A stretch of 64,000 bases of DNA from Aselliscus stoliczkanus (taxonomy: Eukaryota; Chordata; Mammalia; Chiroptera; Hipposideridae): contig CM066727.1 of the NCBI GenBank assembly GCA_033961575.1, positions 150,955,434 to 151,019,433 of the forward strand, written 5' to 3'. Made by a program: the position numbers and the translations under genes. Below the pieces are notes generated by a model, which saw only the letters and a list, made by a program, of their open reading frames with translations, made no database searches and had not been told where the DNA came from. Positions 34,001 to 45,109 of the stretch are shown here, in pieces (positions within the stretch are counted from its first letter, which is position 1; the number at the start of each line of letters is the position of its first letter).

Positions 34001-34699
34001 ATAAATATGACATTGGATAATTGATTTATTGATCTATATATTATAGTTTTCTTAAATTAATAAGCAAATATACATATATGGAAAGATATAATTCTCATAA
34101 ACTGTTAATCTTACTAAATATACATTATCTATAAATCCAAACATAAATAGCAGAAGTGAAAATGTATACATGGAAGAGAGTAAAATGACAAAATTATAAG
34201 ATTTTAGGGATGTAAGTATCATTTTATTGTTTAAATTTTAAAACAGAGCTCTGGAGCTAATATGGAAAATATTAAATCTGCTAAATTAAGGTAGTTCGTA
34301 GTTGGCCATCTATTATGCTATTTGCAGTACTTTCCATAGTGTTGAAGTATTTCAGTTGTTTTAAGCATTAAAATAGAAATAATGAGAGGTTATCTTGGCC
34401 AAAACTAATGAGCATGGGCTTACTCTTTGTCTTGACTCACTACTCCTTTAGTGACACATGAAATCTCCACTTTTTCCTTGCTCACTAACTCCTATCCCAC
34501 ATGTGATACCAGTCAGAATAAATTGATATCAGTCAATGCCAAATTTTACTTGCTAAGCTAATCTTACAGTTTAGTTTACTACTTTCTTCTTTTTGTGTTA
34601 TTTGGGTTGTCGGAAAAGTCATGACGTATTTTGTCTATGTTTTTCAAAGGTCATTTATTTATATAAAGAAGAAAGATCAATCAATTATATATTGCTCTT

Positions 34700-36271
34700 T
34701 TTGTCCAATAACTTTTTGCCATCTCTCAGTGAACTTCGTAATTTTTCATTCATAGAAGGACCTGTCTTTATTTGCGAAAAACTGAACAAGGTGCTGCTTT
34801 ACAGCCTCATCTGAATTAAATGTTGTAACTTGCAAGAGAGGGAAACCAGTGGAGGTCTGACAGCACAAGGTCAGGTGAATATGGTGGGTGTGGCAACACA
34901 TCCCATCCAAGCTCCAATAATTTTTTTTTTAAAGATTTTATTGAAGAATTGGGGGAGGGGAACAGTGTTGGCGAATTGGGGAATTGGGGAAGGGGACCAG
35001 CGAAGTTGTTGGTTCTTCAATCTTCATTGTGAAGGGCACCAGTCGCCGTCTGGTTTCCCCTCGGCAGCTCATGGCCTCTAAGCTCAAGGTGCTGTGTTCA
35101 ATCTTAGTTGTGAGTGGGCATAACCACGATTCCATGTGGGAGTCGAATCTGGCAGCCTTATTGTTAAGAGCGCACGCCCTATCCACTGAGCCATCCGGGC
35201 AGCAGCTCAGCTCAAGGTGCCAAGTTCAACCTTAGTTGCCAGTGGGTATAGCCCACCATTGAACATGCAATCTTGTTTGTTACATCAACTGAGCCATCCT
35301 GCCACCTGTTGGCAGCTCAGCGACAGCTCAGCTCGGGCACAGCATCACTGGCCTATGTGGGAATCAAACCAGCGGCCCTGTTGCTCAGAGCTCGCGCTCT
35401 AAGCCAACTCTTAACCAACTGGGCTATTCAGCTAGCCCCAAGCTCCAATAATTTTTGACAGGATATCAAACTTGTGTGTGGTCTCGCGTTGTCATGATGG
35501 AACACAACTCCTTTATAATTAGCAAGCTCTGGACGTTTATGGATGATGGATTCGTTCAAACTGTCCAATTGCTGACAGTACACATTCATATTGATTGTTT
35601 GGTTCCTTGGTAGGAGCTTGCAAAACACGACACCTTTAAAATCCCACCACACTGAGAACATAACCTTCCTCTGATGAATGTCTGCTTTTCGATGTGATTT
35701 GAGACGAATCATCACATTGGGACCAAGACAGTTTGTGCACCACATTGTTATAAACAATCCATTTTTCATCACTAGTTATCAGTCACTTCAAAAAAAGATC
35801 ATTTTCCTCATGTTTAATGAGCATATTGTAGATGTTTATACACGCTGTCGCATGAACTTCTTTGAGTTCATGTGGAACCCAAATATCGAATTTGCTTTCA
35901 TATCCCAGCTTCTTCAGGTGGCCGTGAACACTTGAAGGATGGATGTTCAATGTTCCTGTAATCTCTCATGTCATGTAACATGGGTTTGACTCAATCAATG
36001 CCTTTATTTTGTCGTCATCAATCTCAGTGGGCCTCCCTGACCAAAGAGAGTCGTTGAGATGAAAATCACCAGCACGGAATTTCGTGAACCATCGTTGGCA
36101 CTGACGTTCTTGTAGAGCATTGTCACCGTAAACTTTATGCAACTTTTCACAAGTTGGACACGTGTTCTTCCCTTTCTGGAAGTAAAAGAGTAAAACATGG
36201 CAAAAATGCACAGTTTGGTCTTCCGTCTTCAACTTGTTGTAAAATCTCCAAAACTCAACCAAATCGCTCAA
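34700..36271 (-). pseudogene. Mariner transposase, disrupted
   Basis: The N-terminal DNA-binding part is at 36271-35966: KLHKVYGDNALQERQCQRWF, then SGRPTEIDDDKIKALIE. The middle part, 35965-35773, has in-frame stops and a frameshift, but TSDEKWI (first catalytic Asp) can be read. The segment 35772-35428 has KVMFSVWWDFKGVVF and FHHDNARPHTS (second Asp). After the SINE, PPYSPDL and the third Asp region (SDLHWF) lie at about 34895-34850. The three catalytic aspartates of the DD34D class are therefore still encoded, but at least two stops, one frameshift and the SINE prevent a product. Its native start may lie just upstream of 36271, because the open frame there begins at TTG. Confidence 0.88.
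34908..35457 (-). mobile_element. Compound SINE type C, full length, inside the mariner
   Basis: The element at 34926-35439 reads on the minus strand and lies between two copies of AAGCTCCAATAATTTTT (34909 and 35440). It has all three tRNA-like modules, the AAGATTGAA blocks and the AATAAAATCTTT tail seen from the plus side as AAAGATTTTATTG. The CTCF-like motif is at 35299-35312, minus strand. It was inserted after the mariner. Confidence 0.93.
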
Positions 36272-36548
36272 TTTTTTTTTAGAATGAAGCTAGAACTGTC
36301 AGCTGTCAAATGACATAGCAATAACATAGATGCGAATGACTCTAGTACTTCCAAAAATGAACTAATGCTGTCTGTTGCAAACATACGTCATGACTTTTCG
36401 GACAACCCAATAGTTAGAGAAGTATTTTCACCACATGCTTAGATGAACCGTTAAGTGGCCAGCAGCCCTTCTAAATTCAAAAACCTCCCCACATAAATCA
36501 ACTAATTAGCTGAAAGCATCCAAATTTGCCCAAGATGGAGGGCTTTAT

Positions 36549-36705
36549 AAAGACACAGTGACTTTGGGCCGGCCAAGTGGCGCGGTGGTTGGGCGCTGGC
36601 TTGGGAGGCCAGCGGCCCCGGTTTGGGTCCCACATGTGAGGGCCAGTGACACAGCCCTCAAAAAAAATAAAAATAAAAATAAAATAAAAAAGACACAGTG
36701 ACTTT
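36549..36705 (+). mobile_element. SINE type A with perfect TSD
   Basis: The element at 36566-36688 is flanked by two copies of AAAGACACAGTGACTTT (36549-36565 and 36689-36705). The A-tail is interrupted by T every four to five bases. The perfect 17 bp duplication suggests a young insertion. Confidence 0.93.
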
Positions 36706-37440
36706 ATAGATTTCATACAGAGCAAAACATCTGAAGTGTCTTCTCTCCTGAATGGGGCGATTGGGGCTCCAAGGACCAAGACCTAGATTTGAAAGGACAG
36801 CTATACTGTTCTGTCTTCTTCAGAGCCCCACTTCAGCTTCATTCAACTTTGAAGAAGAGAGAGATGGGATAAAAGTTATACAAGAAAATATATTTCTAAA
36901 TATATTTCTAAAGTGCTTAGGTCTATGTTTTGGTATCTATATTTGTAAAGCAATATCTGTAATGTACCTAAATCAGTGCCCAGCACATAAAAGGCACTTG
37001 ATACATGTTAATTCTGTTTATTATTGTTCATACAATAAATATTGATTGAGTGCTCAGTAGCAGGAAGGTGTTGTGCTAGAGAAGTGCTTTTTATAATGGA
37101 ATGTGTGAGAGTGGTATTGAACAACCTATTTTCTAAAAGCTAGTCAGGAAAAAGTTGACTATGTATGTGATATAAATAGTTTGTATCCAATGTTTAAGAA
37201 ATAACTGACTTTAAATCTAAGTTCATGAAATGGGTTAATCTTTATTATTTTTTTAAAAGTTTTTATGTATAATATATAGATGTCGTGGTGATCACTTACA
37301 GAGTCAGTCAGTAGAAACAAGCTCAAGTACAAAGTATTGTAGCCTAAAGTTTCCAAATGTTAAGCAAGTATCTGTATTCCTTTAGGAGAAAATAAAATTA
37401 AAATATAGTATTAAAATCAGAAATTTTCCAAATTCTTTCA
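36706..37440. other. Intergenic, nothing recognised
   Basis: Unique-looking sequence. Around 36985-37070 (CCCAGCACATAAAAGGCACT, AATAAATATTGATTGAGTGC) are short phrases like MIR/L2 ends, too fragmentary to delimit. Confidence 0.4.
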
Positions 37441-37458
37441 TGCAGACAACCCAAAATA

Positions 37459-37472
37459 CCACAAGGTGGCAG
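37459..37472 (+). promoter_or_regulatory. Candidate CTCF site in non-SINE sequence
   Basis: CCACAAGGTGGCAG agrees with the CTCF core CCASYAGRKGGCRS at 13 of 14 positions by my reading. It lies outside any SINE, between the transposon-rich receptor region and the gene-free right part. Occupancy is unknown. Confidence 0.4.
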
Positions 37473-37554
37473 CACATCCCCATGATCACCCTGCCTATAC
37501 TTGGCCTTGTCAGTGGTAAGGAAAAAAATATTGAGATGTTCTCATTAAATCATA

Positions 37555-37710
37555 AGTTTTAGATTTAGAAAGAACTTCACGATCAACTTAAACCACGTTT
37601 CCCTTTATTTTCCAGAGGAAACCAAGTTTCTGAAAAATTAAGGCAATTTATACAAAGTCAAACAAGCAGTTAGTGATAGAACTGGGATCAGAAACTAATC
37701 TAGCTCCCAG
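37555..37710 (-). repeat. MIR remnant
   Basis: CAGAGGAAACCAAGTTTCTG, followed by AGTCAAACAAGCAGTTAGTG and ATAGAACTGGGATCAGAA, follows the MIR reverse-complement order. Confidence 0.45.
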
Positions 37711-38539
37711 GACACACAAGCTAACAGTATAAAAAACCTTCAACGGGTCCTTTCTCTACCCCAAAGTACCTAGATGATTGTTACAGCTAAGAAGAAACAA
37801 TATTATGGGATAAAATATGTAAACGGAACAAGAAAGTGTGTTTTTCTTGGGTCCTTCTCTTCCTCCAGTCCCAGCTCTCCTGGACCTACCATCTCCTTTC
37901 AGCGCTTTCCCATTTCTAGCTCTTCCCCTTAACAAAATGGGAGAGACTATGATATCAATAGGCTGAGTTATTTTTTGGCTAAACCTCATTTGTTTATCTA
38001 TAAAATAAATGGCTGTTGATCTCGTTAAAATACTATTAGACTACAGAATTAGATAAACCTTCAAGTTGACTTTAGGATCAGATTCTTCTTTGGGCTAAAT
38101 GCAGTCAGGTAACTAACCTTTCTGGTTTGCCTGGGCCTGAGGCATTTCCCAGAATGCAGGACTTTTAGTTCAAAAACCTGGGAAGTCCTGAGCTGGGAAA
38201 ACTAGTAAGGTTGGTCACCCGGACTCCTTTATATGGGACTGGGGGATTGTGGTGTGATGAATAAGAAACACAGTGTGTCTGACCATCCCCTTTTCTTTCT
38301 CCTGCCATCTCTCGCTTCAGTCCAGCTCTACTGTAAGTGAGGAACTATCTTGAGTGGGGTAGCAAATGTACGCACAGATAAGGTTCTGGATAACATTTTT
38401 GCTGTATCTTCTTTAGGGAAGCTCCAACACCAACCTGGTTTATTTTATAACTCCAGCAAATCAAACATGTATGTACCATTTTTATGCTTGTTTCTAACAA
38501 AACCTAGTCATTTTCTTAAAACTAGAATGTGTGTAATAA
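37711..38539. other. Intergenic, nothing recognised
   Basis: Unique-looking sequence. Frames here are short and unlike known families. Confidence 0.4.
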
Positions 38540-38760
38540 TAGCTCATTTTTGCCAAGTGCTTACCAGTTTTCTGGAATTCTGCTGTTTAACTCTTACAAT
38601 AACCCTTTGAGGGAAAATCTTCTATTGTCCTCATGCTTCAAACCAGTGAACTGAGGCTTAGAGAAGATAAGTAACTTACTCAAGATCATATAATCAATAG
38701 TGAGAAGGGTAGGTTTCAAGCCCCAACCTGTTGGATGTCAGGGCCTGTACCCTCACCCAC
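38540..38760 (-). repeat. MIR element
   Basis: TAACCCTTTGAGGGAAAATC, GAACTGAGGCTTAGAGAAG, TAAGTAACTTACTCAAGATC and the following AGGTTTCAAGCCCCAACC match the MIR reverse complement along most of its length. Confidence 0.7.
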
Positions 38761-39039
38761 TTCACCATTTCTCATCTAGAAGGGATCTTGTTCTGCCTAG
38801 AACTTTCTGCATTAATGGAAATGTTCTACATCTGCCTGGTTCAATGGAGTAGCCACTGGCCATATGTGACTATTGAACATTTGAAATATGGCTTATGTGA
38901 CTGGGGAACTCAAGTTTTAATTTTATTTCATTTTAATTAATTTAAAGTTAAATATCTTCATGTTGCCACTGGCTACTGCATTGGACAGCAAAGGTCTAGG
39001 TGAGCATTATATCATGTGTGTACAGTAGAGTATATCAAC

Positions 39040-39275
39040 ATGTAGTGTAATGAAAAGAGAGGGGACATTAAAGTCAGGCTGTTCTGTCTTCAAATTCCCC
39101 CCATGCCACTAAAACAGTATAATGTGAACTAGAGTAACATTTTTTTCACTTTAAATCTATGACTCAGTTGACTCCTTTATAAAAATGAGGATAATTATAA
39201 CTATGCCAGACAATTGTTGTGAGTTTTAATTAGATACATAAAATATTTGGCACTAATAATCATTAAACGGGTTTC
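39040..39275 (+). repeat. MIR element
   Basis: AGTCAGGCTGTTCTGTCTTC, GACTCAGTTGACTCCTTTAT, AAAATGAGGATAATTATAAC and TTGTTGTGAGTTTTAATTAG follow the MIR sense order. Confidence 0.6.
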
Positions 39276-39413
39276 ATTTGCATCTTAAAGATCTAAAATG
39301 GTTAGGGAGGAAATTGCATAAGCTCCACTCAGCACTTCTTCCAACATTTGACAATCCAGGAGAAAATTCTTCTGTGTCTTTCCCACTGTAATATTGATGT
39401 AGGATATTTCTCT

Positions 39414-39967
39414 TGTGTCGGATCGTAGTCTCGTGAAGCCGAAGAATGGAGACATGGACCAGAGCGGTAGAGTTTACAGCAGAGGATAGTTTATTAGAGT
39501 AAAAAGTAACAGCTCTCAAAACGAGAGGGAGTCCCGACTGGGTTGTCCACTAGTTAGGGCAAAAACTTTGGTTTTTATACCTTTTGTATGTCTGGGGTGG
39601 GGGGCTGGCTGGTGCCTTTTGGGGCCACATTTATTGCTCAGCCCAGAGGAGGTGTTTCTTCCAAAAGCCTAATTTCCTTAGAGCTTAATCAGCTTAATCA
39701 ATGTCTTTGCTCTGAAAGGAGCCTGTTACTGGAGACTGAGTCTTATGTTATGCTAAATAACCTCTTGAAGATAAGTATTCTACCTGGGAATCCCTGATTG
39801 GGAAAAAGAGGCGTTTCTCCTCCCCCACCTGAGTTTGTCATTGGCTGGTCCTGTGACTTAATCCTATTTGTTAGCTAATAAATTATTTTCCTGGCTTTGT
39901 TATAGTTTCCATCCTGATTCCCTCTACCGTGGCAATTTTCCTGACTGTCTATCATTTTCCTATCTCA
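39414..39967 (-). mobile_element. Solo LTR of a gammaretrovirus-like ERV
   Basis: On the minus strand the region starts TGAGATAGGAAAATG (39967) and ends GATCCGACACA (39414). It contains a TATA-like GTATAAAAACC near 39575, a polyadenylation signal AATAAA at about 39494-39489, and a U5-like end with TTCGGCTTCACGAGACTACG. About 550 bp is normal for such an LTR. No gag, pol or env frames lie beside it, so it appears to be a recombined solo LTR. The target duplication could not be fixed, so the ends may be off by several bases. Confidence 0.72.
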
Positions 39968-40309
39968 ATATAATTCAGTTTCCTTCATTTCATTCTCTCT
40001 TAGAATTGTTGTTGGGTTTTAAATTTTAAGCAATATAAAGTACCCCACAGTTATCTCACTAACCAGAATACCTTAATGTGCAATAATGTTTCCTTTCCCC
40101 CTCACCCCACTTAGTACTAGTTTGTCTTTTAAAACCCACAAAACACCCTTGATGGAGGGGGTGGAAAGTGGTGAGGGGAATAACCTGTCTCTACTTCTCT
40201 GAGGCCAAAGGATAATTGAATCCTCGCTTTGGGCTCAGGCATGTTCAAAACACAAGTGCTGTCCTATCATTTGATAAGTGAGTATATATTAGAATAATTG
40301 AAAAAGATT

Positions 40310-40480
40310 GTGATCTAATGGAAAGTTCCTGGAAGTTAAAGTGAAGAAGCCAGGGATTGATTTCATGTTGACCCTGACTTGTTCTATGGTCATTTCTCGT
40401 TCCGTGCCTCAGACTTCTCAGCTAGGAAGTGGTTAGAACCACCTTAAATCTCCCTCAGAAAAGTGTTGGAATTGAGATCC
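40310..40480 (+). repeat. MIR remnant
   Basis: GATTGTGATCTAATGGAAAG, then CCGTGCCTCAGACTTCTCAG, in MIR sense order; strongly diverged. Confidence 0.45.
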
Positions 40481-40569
40481 TTAATTATATGAATCCTACT
40501 ATGAGTATAATCCACGTTTTCATAATAATCTCATTTGATCATCTACCATAGCATTATGCATGATGTAAG

Positions 40570-40740
40570 TTGTAACTTTTGTAAAACACTTTCATAGATT
40601 GGAAGGCACTTGGCACTAACTATAATCATTATGTAAAGGAGAAAATATCATCTGCATTTTACCAATCTGGAAAGGGGTGTTCAACAAATTAAGTGACTTG
40701 CCCAAGCCATGCTCAAGGCCAATTCCTTAACCGCACAATC
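40570..40740 (-). repeat. MIR remnant
   Basis: AAGGCACTTGGCACTAACTA, then ATTTTACCAATCTGGAAAGG and AAGTGACTTGCCCAAGCCAT match the MIR reverse complement. Confidence 0.6.
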
Positions 40741-42235
40741 ACTGACGTTATCACTCTCTCTCAGAGAAAGATGCTAAACCAATCCCTGGGATGCTGAATA
40801 AAATTAATAGGTTTAGCCTTTTGCAAAAGTGATATGACTGGTGCTTCAGAAGAACTTGCCTGAATAAAAAATGTTATAAGATGTTGGATTCGGCTGGTAA
40901 AGGTGAGATGGGTGAGACTGGCCTCTTGATGCCACTCCTTCCTGTTTCTCTCCCAATATCTTAAGGAGCTGGTGACAGGAACACCGCCCTTCGAAGCTGC
41001 TGTTTTCTTCAACAGAGCCACTAGGCGGACAGCTCTTCTAATCCTGATGTTGCTGGTATAAAGGGCCTGGAAGGTTGAGGATTTCCAGAGTTAATGGCCC
41101 CACAGGGAGGAGCTAGCCCCAGGGCTGCACGTGGGTGAACAGATTCAACAGCATGGGATTAAGCCCTGAGATTTAATCACTTGCCCAGAGGTAGACTTGG
41201 AAACAAAACCATAGCAGACTGCTGTCCTGTCCACACCCTGGTCAGCCTGTCACTTCAGGGCCTTGAGCTCTCAGGTATTAAAATCTCAGTGTCCCCCCTT
41301 CGCCTCCCCATTTTTTAAAAATAGTCATTGTAATCTTTTTTTTTTTTTTGACATTCAATATTATTTTTCGATGGCTGCTTAGCATCCTACCCACCCTGAA
41401 AATTCAGCATTCTAGAACTCTTGTCTGGGGCCTTAGCCTGGGCCTGAGAGATACTTTGGCCTCTTGGCCTCTTCTCAGAACCTGCTGGATCAGAAAAAAA
41501 CCCTATCTGAAGTTGGAAGAGGAGGCTGACCAGGAAGAGACAGCAGGGACAGAGTGACCTGTGCAGAGGCTTCTGAGGATGGTGGGAAGAGTGGAAAAGG
41601 AGTCTTTGCCCAAGGAAGAAGCTTTTTATCATGAGCTTATTTCCTTAGTCCAAATTTGGAAAAGCCTGACTATAAAACAACCCCTGGTATTTATATCCCC
41701 CTTGGGTCTTTTCTTCCGCCTCTGCAGAAAGCCTGACACACACCCTTCTCCGATTCCCCTTAGTGACTCTTTCCTCAAACTGTTGCTGCTGCAGAGCCAT
41801 CTGTCACCCTCCCAGCATCTGCAGCCCTCTCTGGAAACTGAACTCCCAGCAAGCTGTGGCCCAGGCCCAGGGATGTGATGCTGCAGTCACAGCAGGGTTT
41901 CTGCTAACTGGAGAAGGAGCAGAGGGAAAAATAGGCTTGATTTGAACTTCACAAAGTAAAGAAGACTGGAGACATTTACTTATAATTCAAATAAACACAT
42001 ATATGGGAGAGATTCTGTAACACACTTTTTTTAAAGGATGGTCCCTACCCTCCAAGAATCATAAATTATGACCTTAATAAAGGAGTTAGAAAGGACTGTA
42101 GAATCTTTAACACTTTACCAGCCTATCAGTCAATACATGTTAAAGATCATTGAATCAAACCCCTTTAATTTTATATATGAATAAATTGAAATCCAAGGTT
42201 GGAAGATGCAAAGATACTTAAATTCACACTGTATT
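40741..42235. other. Intergenic with a moderately GC-rich part
   Basis: No exon or known repeat is recognised. TATAAAG at about 41057 sits in GC-richer sequence but is not followed by a recognisable gene. Frames of 60-105 codons around 41350-41945 overlap on both strands and look incidental. A conserved regulatory element cannot be judged without alignment. Confidence 0.4.
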
Positions 42236-42239
42236 CACT

Positions 42240-42345
42240 CTCTCTATATATATAAATCTATATATAAATCTATGTAATATATAGATACATATATAATATC
42301 TATATAATATGTAGATATATAGATATATAATCTCTCTTCCAATTA
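42240..42345 (+). repeat. TATA/ATAG-rich low-complexity DNA
   Basis: Repeated TATATAGATA and TATATAAATCTA units form an AT-only stretch capable of local self-pairing. Confidence 0.85.
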
Positions 42346-42497
42346 GTAAGAGAGACAGAGAGAAAGTGTATTTTTCAGATATGGAGATCTGGGAGAGGGG
42401 GTTGGGGTGATGCTAAGGGGAGGCCACCCACTGATCTAATTAGGGTCTGGACTACAGTTGGCAAATTAGTAAAAGTAGTTTTAAAAGAGTTAATATA

Positions 42498-42938
42498 GGG
42501 CCGAGTGGCACATTGGTTAAGAGCTGGCTTGGGAAGCCAGCGGCCCCAGTTCAGATCCCACATATGAGGGCCAGTGACACTGCCCTCTACAGCTAAGATG
42601 GTGAACAACAGCTACACCTGGAGCTGGGCTGCTGTGAGTCCTGGGGATGGGGACGGCATAGCTGCAGCCCCTGCTGCATTGGGCTGCCATAGGCTACAGT
42701 GAGTGGCCAGCAGCCAGCGTGAGCGGCTGGCAGCCTGTGTGAGCTGCCAAGAGCCACTGTGAATGGCCGTCCAGAGGCCGGCGACCAATCTGCCTCACCC
42801 CAGAAGAGTACAATGATGAAAACAACATGGGCCAGTGAAGGGACGTCCTCCACAACTAGACTGAAGAACAAAAGGACAGCAACTTGTCTGTTCCCCTTCC
42901 CTGGTTCCCCCAATAAAATCTTTAAAAAAAAAAAAAAA
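42498..42938 (+). mobile_element. SINE type D
   Basis: GGGCCGAGTGGCACATTGG head, GACACTGCCCTCTACAGC, a GC-rich body with internal near-repeats of GTGAGTGGCCAGCAGCCAG and GTGAGCGGCTGGCAGCC, ATGGGCCAGTGAAGGGACG, tail AATAAAATCTTT and poly-A. No clear target duplication. The long frames on both strands belong to the SINE. Confidence 0.88.
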
Positions 42939-43293
42939 GCTGCAAATAACATAAATGAGGTAAGAACTGTCATGAAGAGGTAAAGGATGGAGCCAAATCC
43001 CATCAGGCTGATTTCAAGAAATAAGGCACAGTTCGTATAAGTTTGTAGCAGAGAGAAAAAAGGGGTAGTGGGGGCGGGGGCAGAAAGGAAGGACGCATAG
43101 GAGCTAAAAGCACTGTGCTAGGAAAGTCCAATGGTCTGCATTAATGGAAAAAAAAAAAAACATGTGGTCCAGTTTGGCAAGTGTATAAAGTTCATTGTCA
43201 GGAAGTATTTGGATAAACAATCAGAATGGTAGATTAAGACTGTTTTGTAGAGGCTTTGAATGTCAGACTATTATCAATATTACTACTTAATTC

Positions 43294-43452
43294 AATAAGA
43301 AATAGGGAGGGCTGGCCGAGTGGCACGGCAGTTAAGCGCTGGCTTGGGAAGCCAGCGGCCCTGGTTCGGGTCCCACTTATGAGGGCCAGTGACACTGCCC
43401 TCAAAAAAAAAAATAAAAAAAATAAATAAAAAAATAAAATAAGAAATAGGGA
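43294..43452 (+). mobile_element. SINE type A with perfect TSD
   Basis: The element at 43309-43437 lies between AATAAGAAATAGGGA at 43294-43308 and 43438-43452. The A-tail is an AAAT-like repeat. Confidence 0.93.
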
Positions 43453-45109
43453 ATCCCTTATAATTTCTAAAAAGGAAGTATTCTAATAAGATGCTATCAA
43501 AAAGTAAACACAAAACAAACTAAAAAAAGGGAAAAGCGCTATTCTGTGTCTAAGAATCAGGTTCCTAAAATCAAATCAAATAAAGAAATTGAATAAAAAC
43601 CTCAGCTGTCTGGGTTTTTCCATTCATTTACCCTCTGATCCAACTCCCAACCCTCATCATCCACCCATATTGTCCCTTGGGGAGAACACCTGGGTCCTGG
43701 GCCAATTTCAGCCTCAAATTTACACAGATGTCTCAGATTAGCAGCACTATATCCCCGATTTCATATCATCAAAATTTCCCTAATAAATAAATACATCAAG
43801 TTTGGATTAAAAAGACAACAGTCATATGGTAATTCATGTTTGTTTTCTTTGCAAAAAATTGAGATAGGGAGGTAGAAAGTAAGGGCTATGGACAAGGTAC
43901 ATCTAGCAAAATTTCAAAAGTATAATAAGATGTCCAGGAGATAGATGATAGAGATAGAGATAGGGATAGAGATAGAGATAGAGATAGAGATAGAGATAGA
44001 GATAGAGATAGAGACAGAACAGTGATGGCAAATTACAAAGTAATTCTAATTTAGTTTGAAAGTAATATGGGAGTAAGCAAATAGCCAGATGAAGTCCAAA
44101 AACAGTTGTCAAACCTGCAGATGTTTTACCTGCATAATACCAACATCCTGGCTCTCTGAACATCACTGGGTAACTAACCAATTTAAGAGAAAAAATTATT
44201 TCATCCAGCTCTTCCAGCAGAACAAAGATTAAAAAATGAACTGCAAGCTTACATGATGTCTGTTCACTTATGGAATTCTTGGTGTCGTAGTAAAACAAGA
44301 AGTGCCTCTTTATCCCACGTGCATGATAACATCTTCATATGATTAACATTCTCATATTTAAGATAGTTAGATAGGAAGTTTGCTCTCTCTGTTTTCAGAA
44401 CCTCAGAAATCTGAAGTCCTCCCCAAACAAAATTGTCTGTGACCTGGCAAGCAATTCTGTTGCTACTCCCTCACCCCTTTTTCACCCTAAACCATTCTCC
44501 GTCCCTCCAGGTCTCCCTCTATTTTCCTGTCCCATTCTCTGTCCAGCATATGTGAGGGGCTAGAAAGTGCCCTCCCCAATCCCTCTCCTCACTGGAAGAA
44601 AATGAATACTAGAGCAGAGAGCTATTCCCCCTGGGGCTCACATGACTGATTTCCATAGGAAACAATCAAGGGGACTCAGTCCAATTGTTTGGGTGTGGAG
44701 GCTGGGTAAGAGGGAGGTGGAGGGAGCCCTGAAAGGGGCTCCCTCTGCCCCCCACCCCCACCCCTTCTAATGAGTCAGGACTGCAACTGGGACTGTGACA
44801 GATGGGGTATGAATACCAGACTGGCACCTTGAAAAAGTTTCTCATGGGCCTGCAGAGGGATAGGAGAAAAGTCAGGTCTGGCAACAGAACATCGATGAGC
44901 CATCCCTGCCTCCCACCCACTCCCCATTCATCAAAGAGGTCCTGAGTAATCTGTGTCTTCCTGAGCCCAGGTCAGAGAAAACACACTGCCCTAAAAGACT
45001 GAACAAAAACTCCTGCAGTACACACTGGTTTGTTAAGAGCATCTTTGCCAAAATGGGCCATTCTTAGAGCCAGGATACCAGCCACTGACAATGAATCTTG
45101 ATACTTCTC
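43453..45109. other. Intergenic with a GATAGA microsatellite and a small GC-rich patch
   Basis: No gene is recognised. (GATAGA)n lies at 43942-44012. Around 44715-44765 a C/G-rich patch contains the inverted repeat GGGAGCCC TGAAA GGGGCTCCC, and an AP-1-like TGAGTCA follows near 44773. This could be a regulatory element, but nothing in the sequence proves it. Confidence 0.4.
43942..44012 (+). repeat. (GATAGA)n short tandem repeat
   Basis: About eleven six-base units with one GGGATA variant. The tyrosine/leucine-rich frame opposite is an artefact. Confidence 0.93.

Larger units (their letters stand above)
34601..36410 (-). mobile_element. Mariner (Tc1/mariner) DNA transposon split by a SINE
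   Basis: The ends are inverted repeats: TTGGGTTGTCGGAAAAGTCA on the left (from 34602) and the reverse complement of TGACTTTTCGGACAACCCAA on the right (36391-36410), continuing inwards through ATGACGTAT, about 28 bp with one mismatch. TA lies outside both ends (34599-34600 and 36411-36412), the mariner target. Subtracting the 514 bp SINE and its 18 bp duplication leaves about 1,278 bp, the normal size of a complete mariner. The transposase is on the minus strand and broken. Known mariners of this length move by cut and paste with only their own transposase. Confidence 0.95.

Noticed and set aside
34699..34925. A second, independent transposase gene left of the SINE
   Set aside because: PPYSPDL and the following Asp region continue the same mariner transposase across the SINE insertion; it is one gene.
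39274..39519. Retroviral protein fragment
   Set aside because: The frame runs through the U5/R part of the LTR and flanking DNA and has no gag, pol or env motif.
41030..41070. TATAAAG promoter of an unknown gene
   Set aside because: The motif is short, and no recognisable first exon or coding sequence follows on either strand.
42593..43003. 136-codon minus-strand frame with a Cys/Ser-rich end
   Set aside because: It runs antisense through a type D SINE; similar frames appear in the other type D copies.
43942..44012. CRISPR-like or other functional tandem array
   Set aside because: The units are six bases with no spacers; it is a plain short tandem repeat in a mammalian genome.
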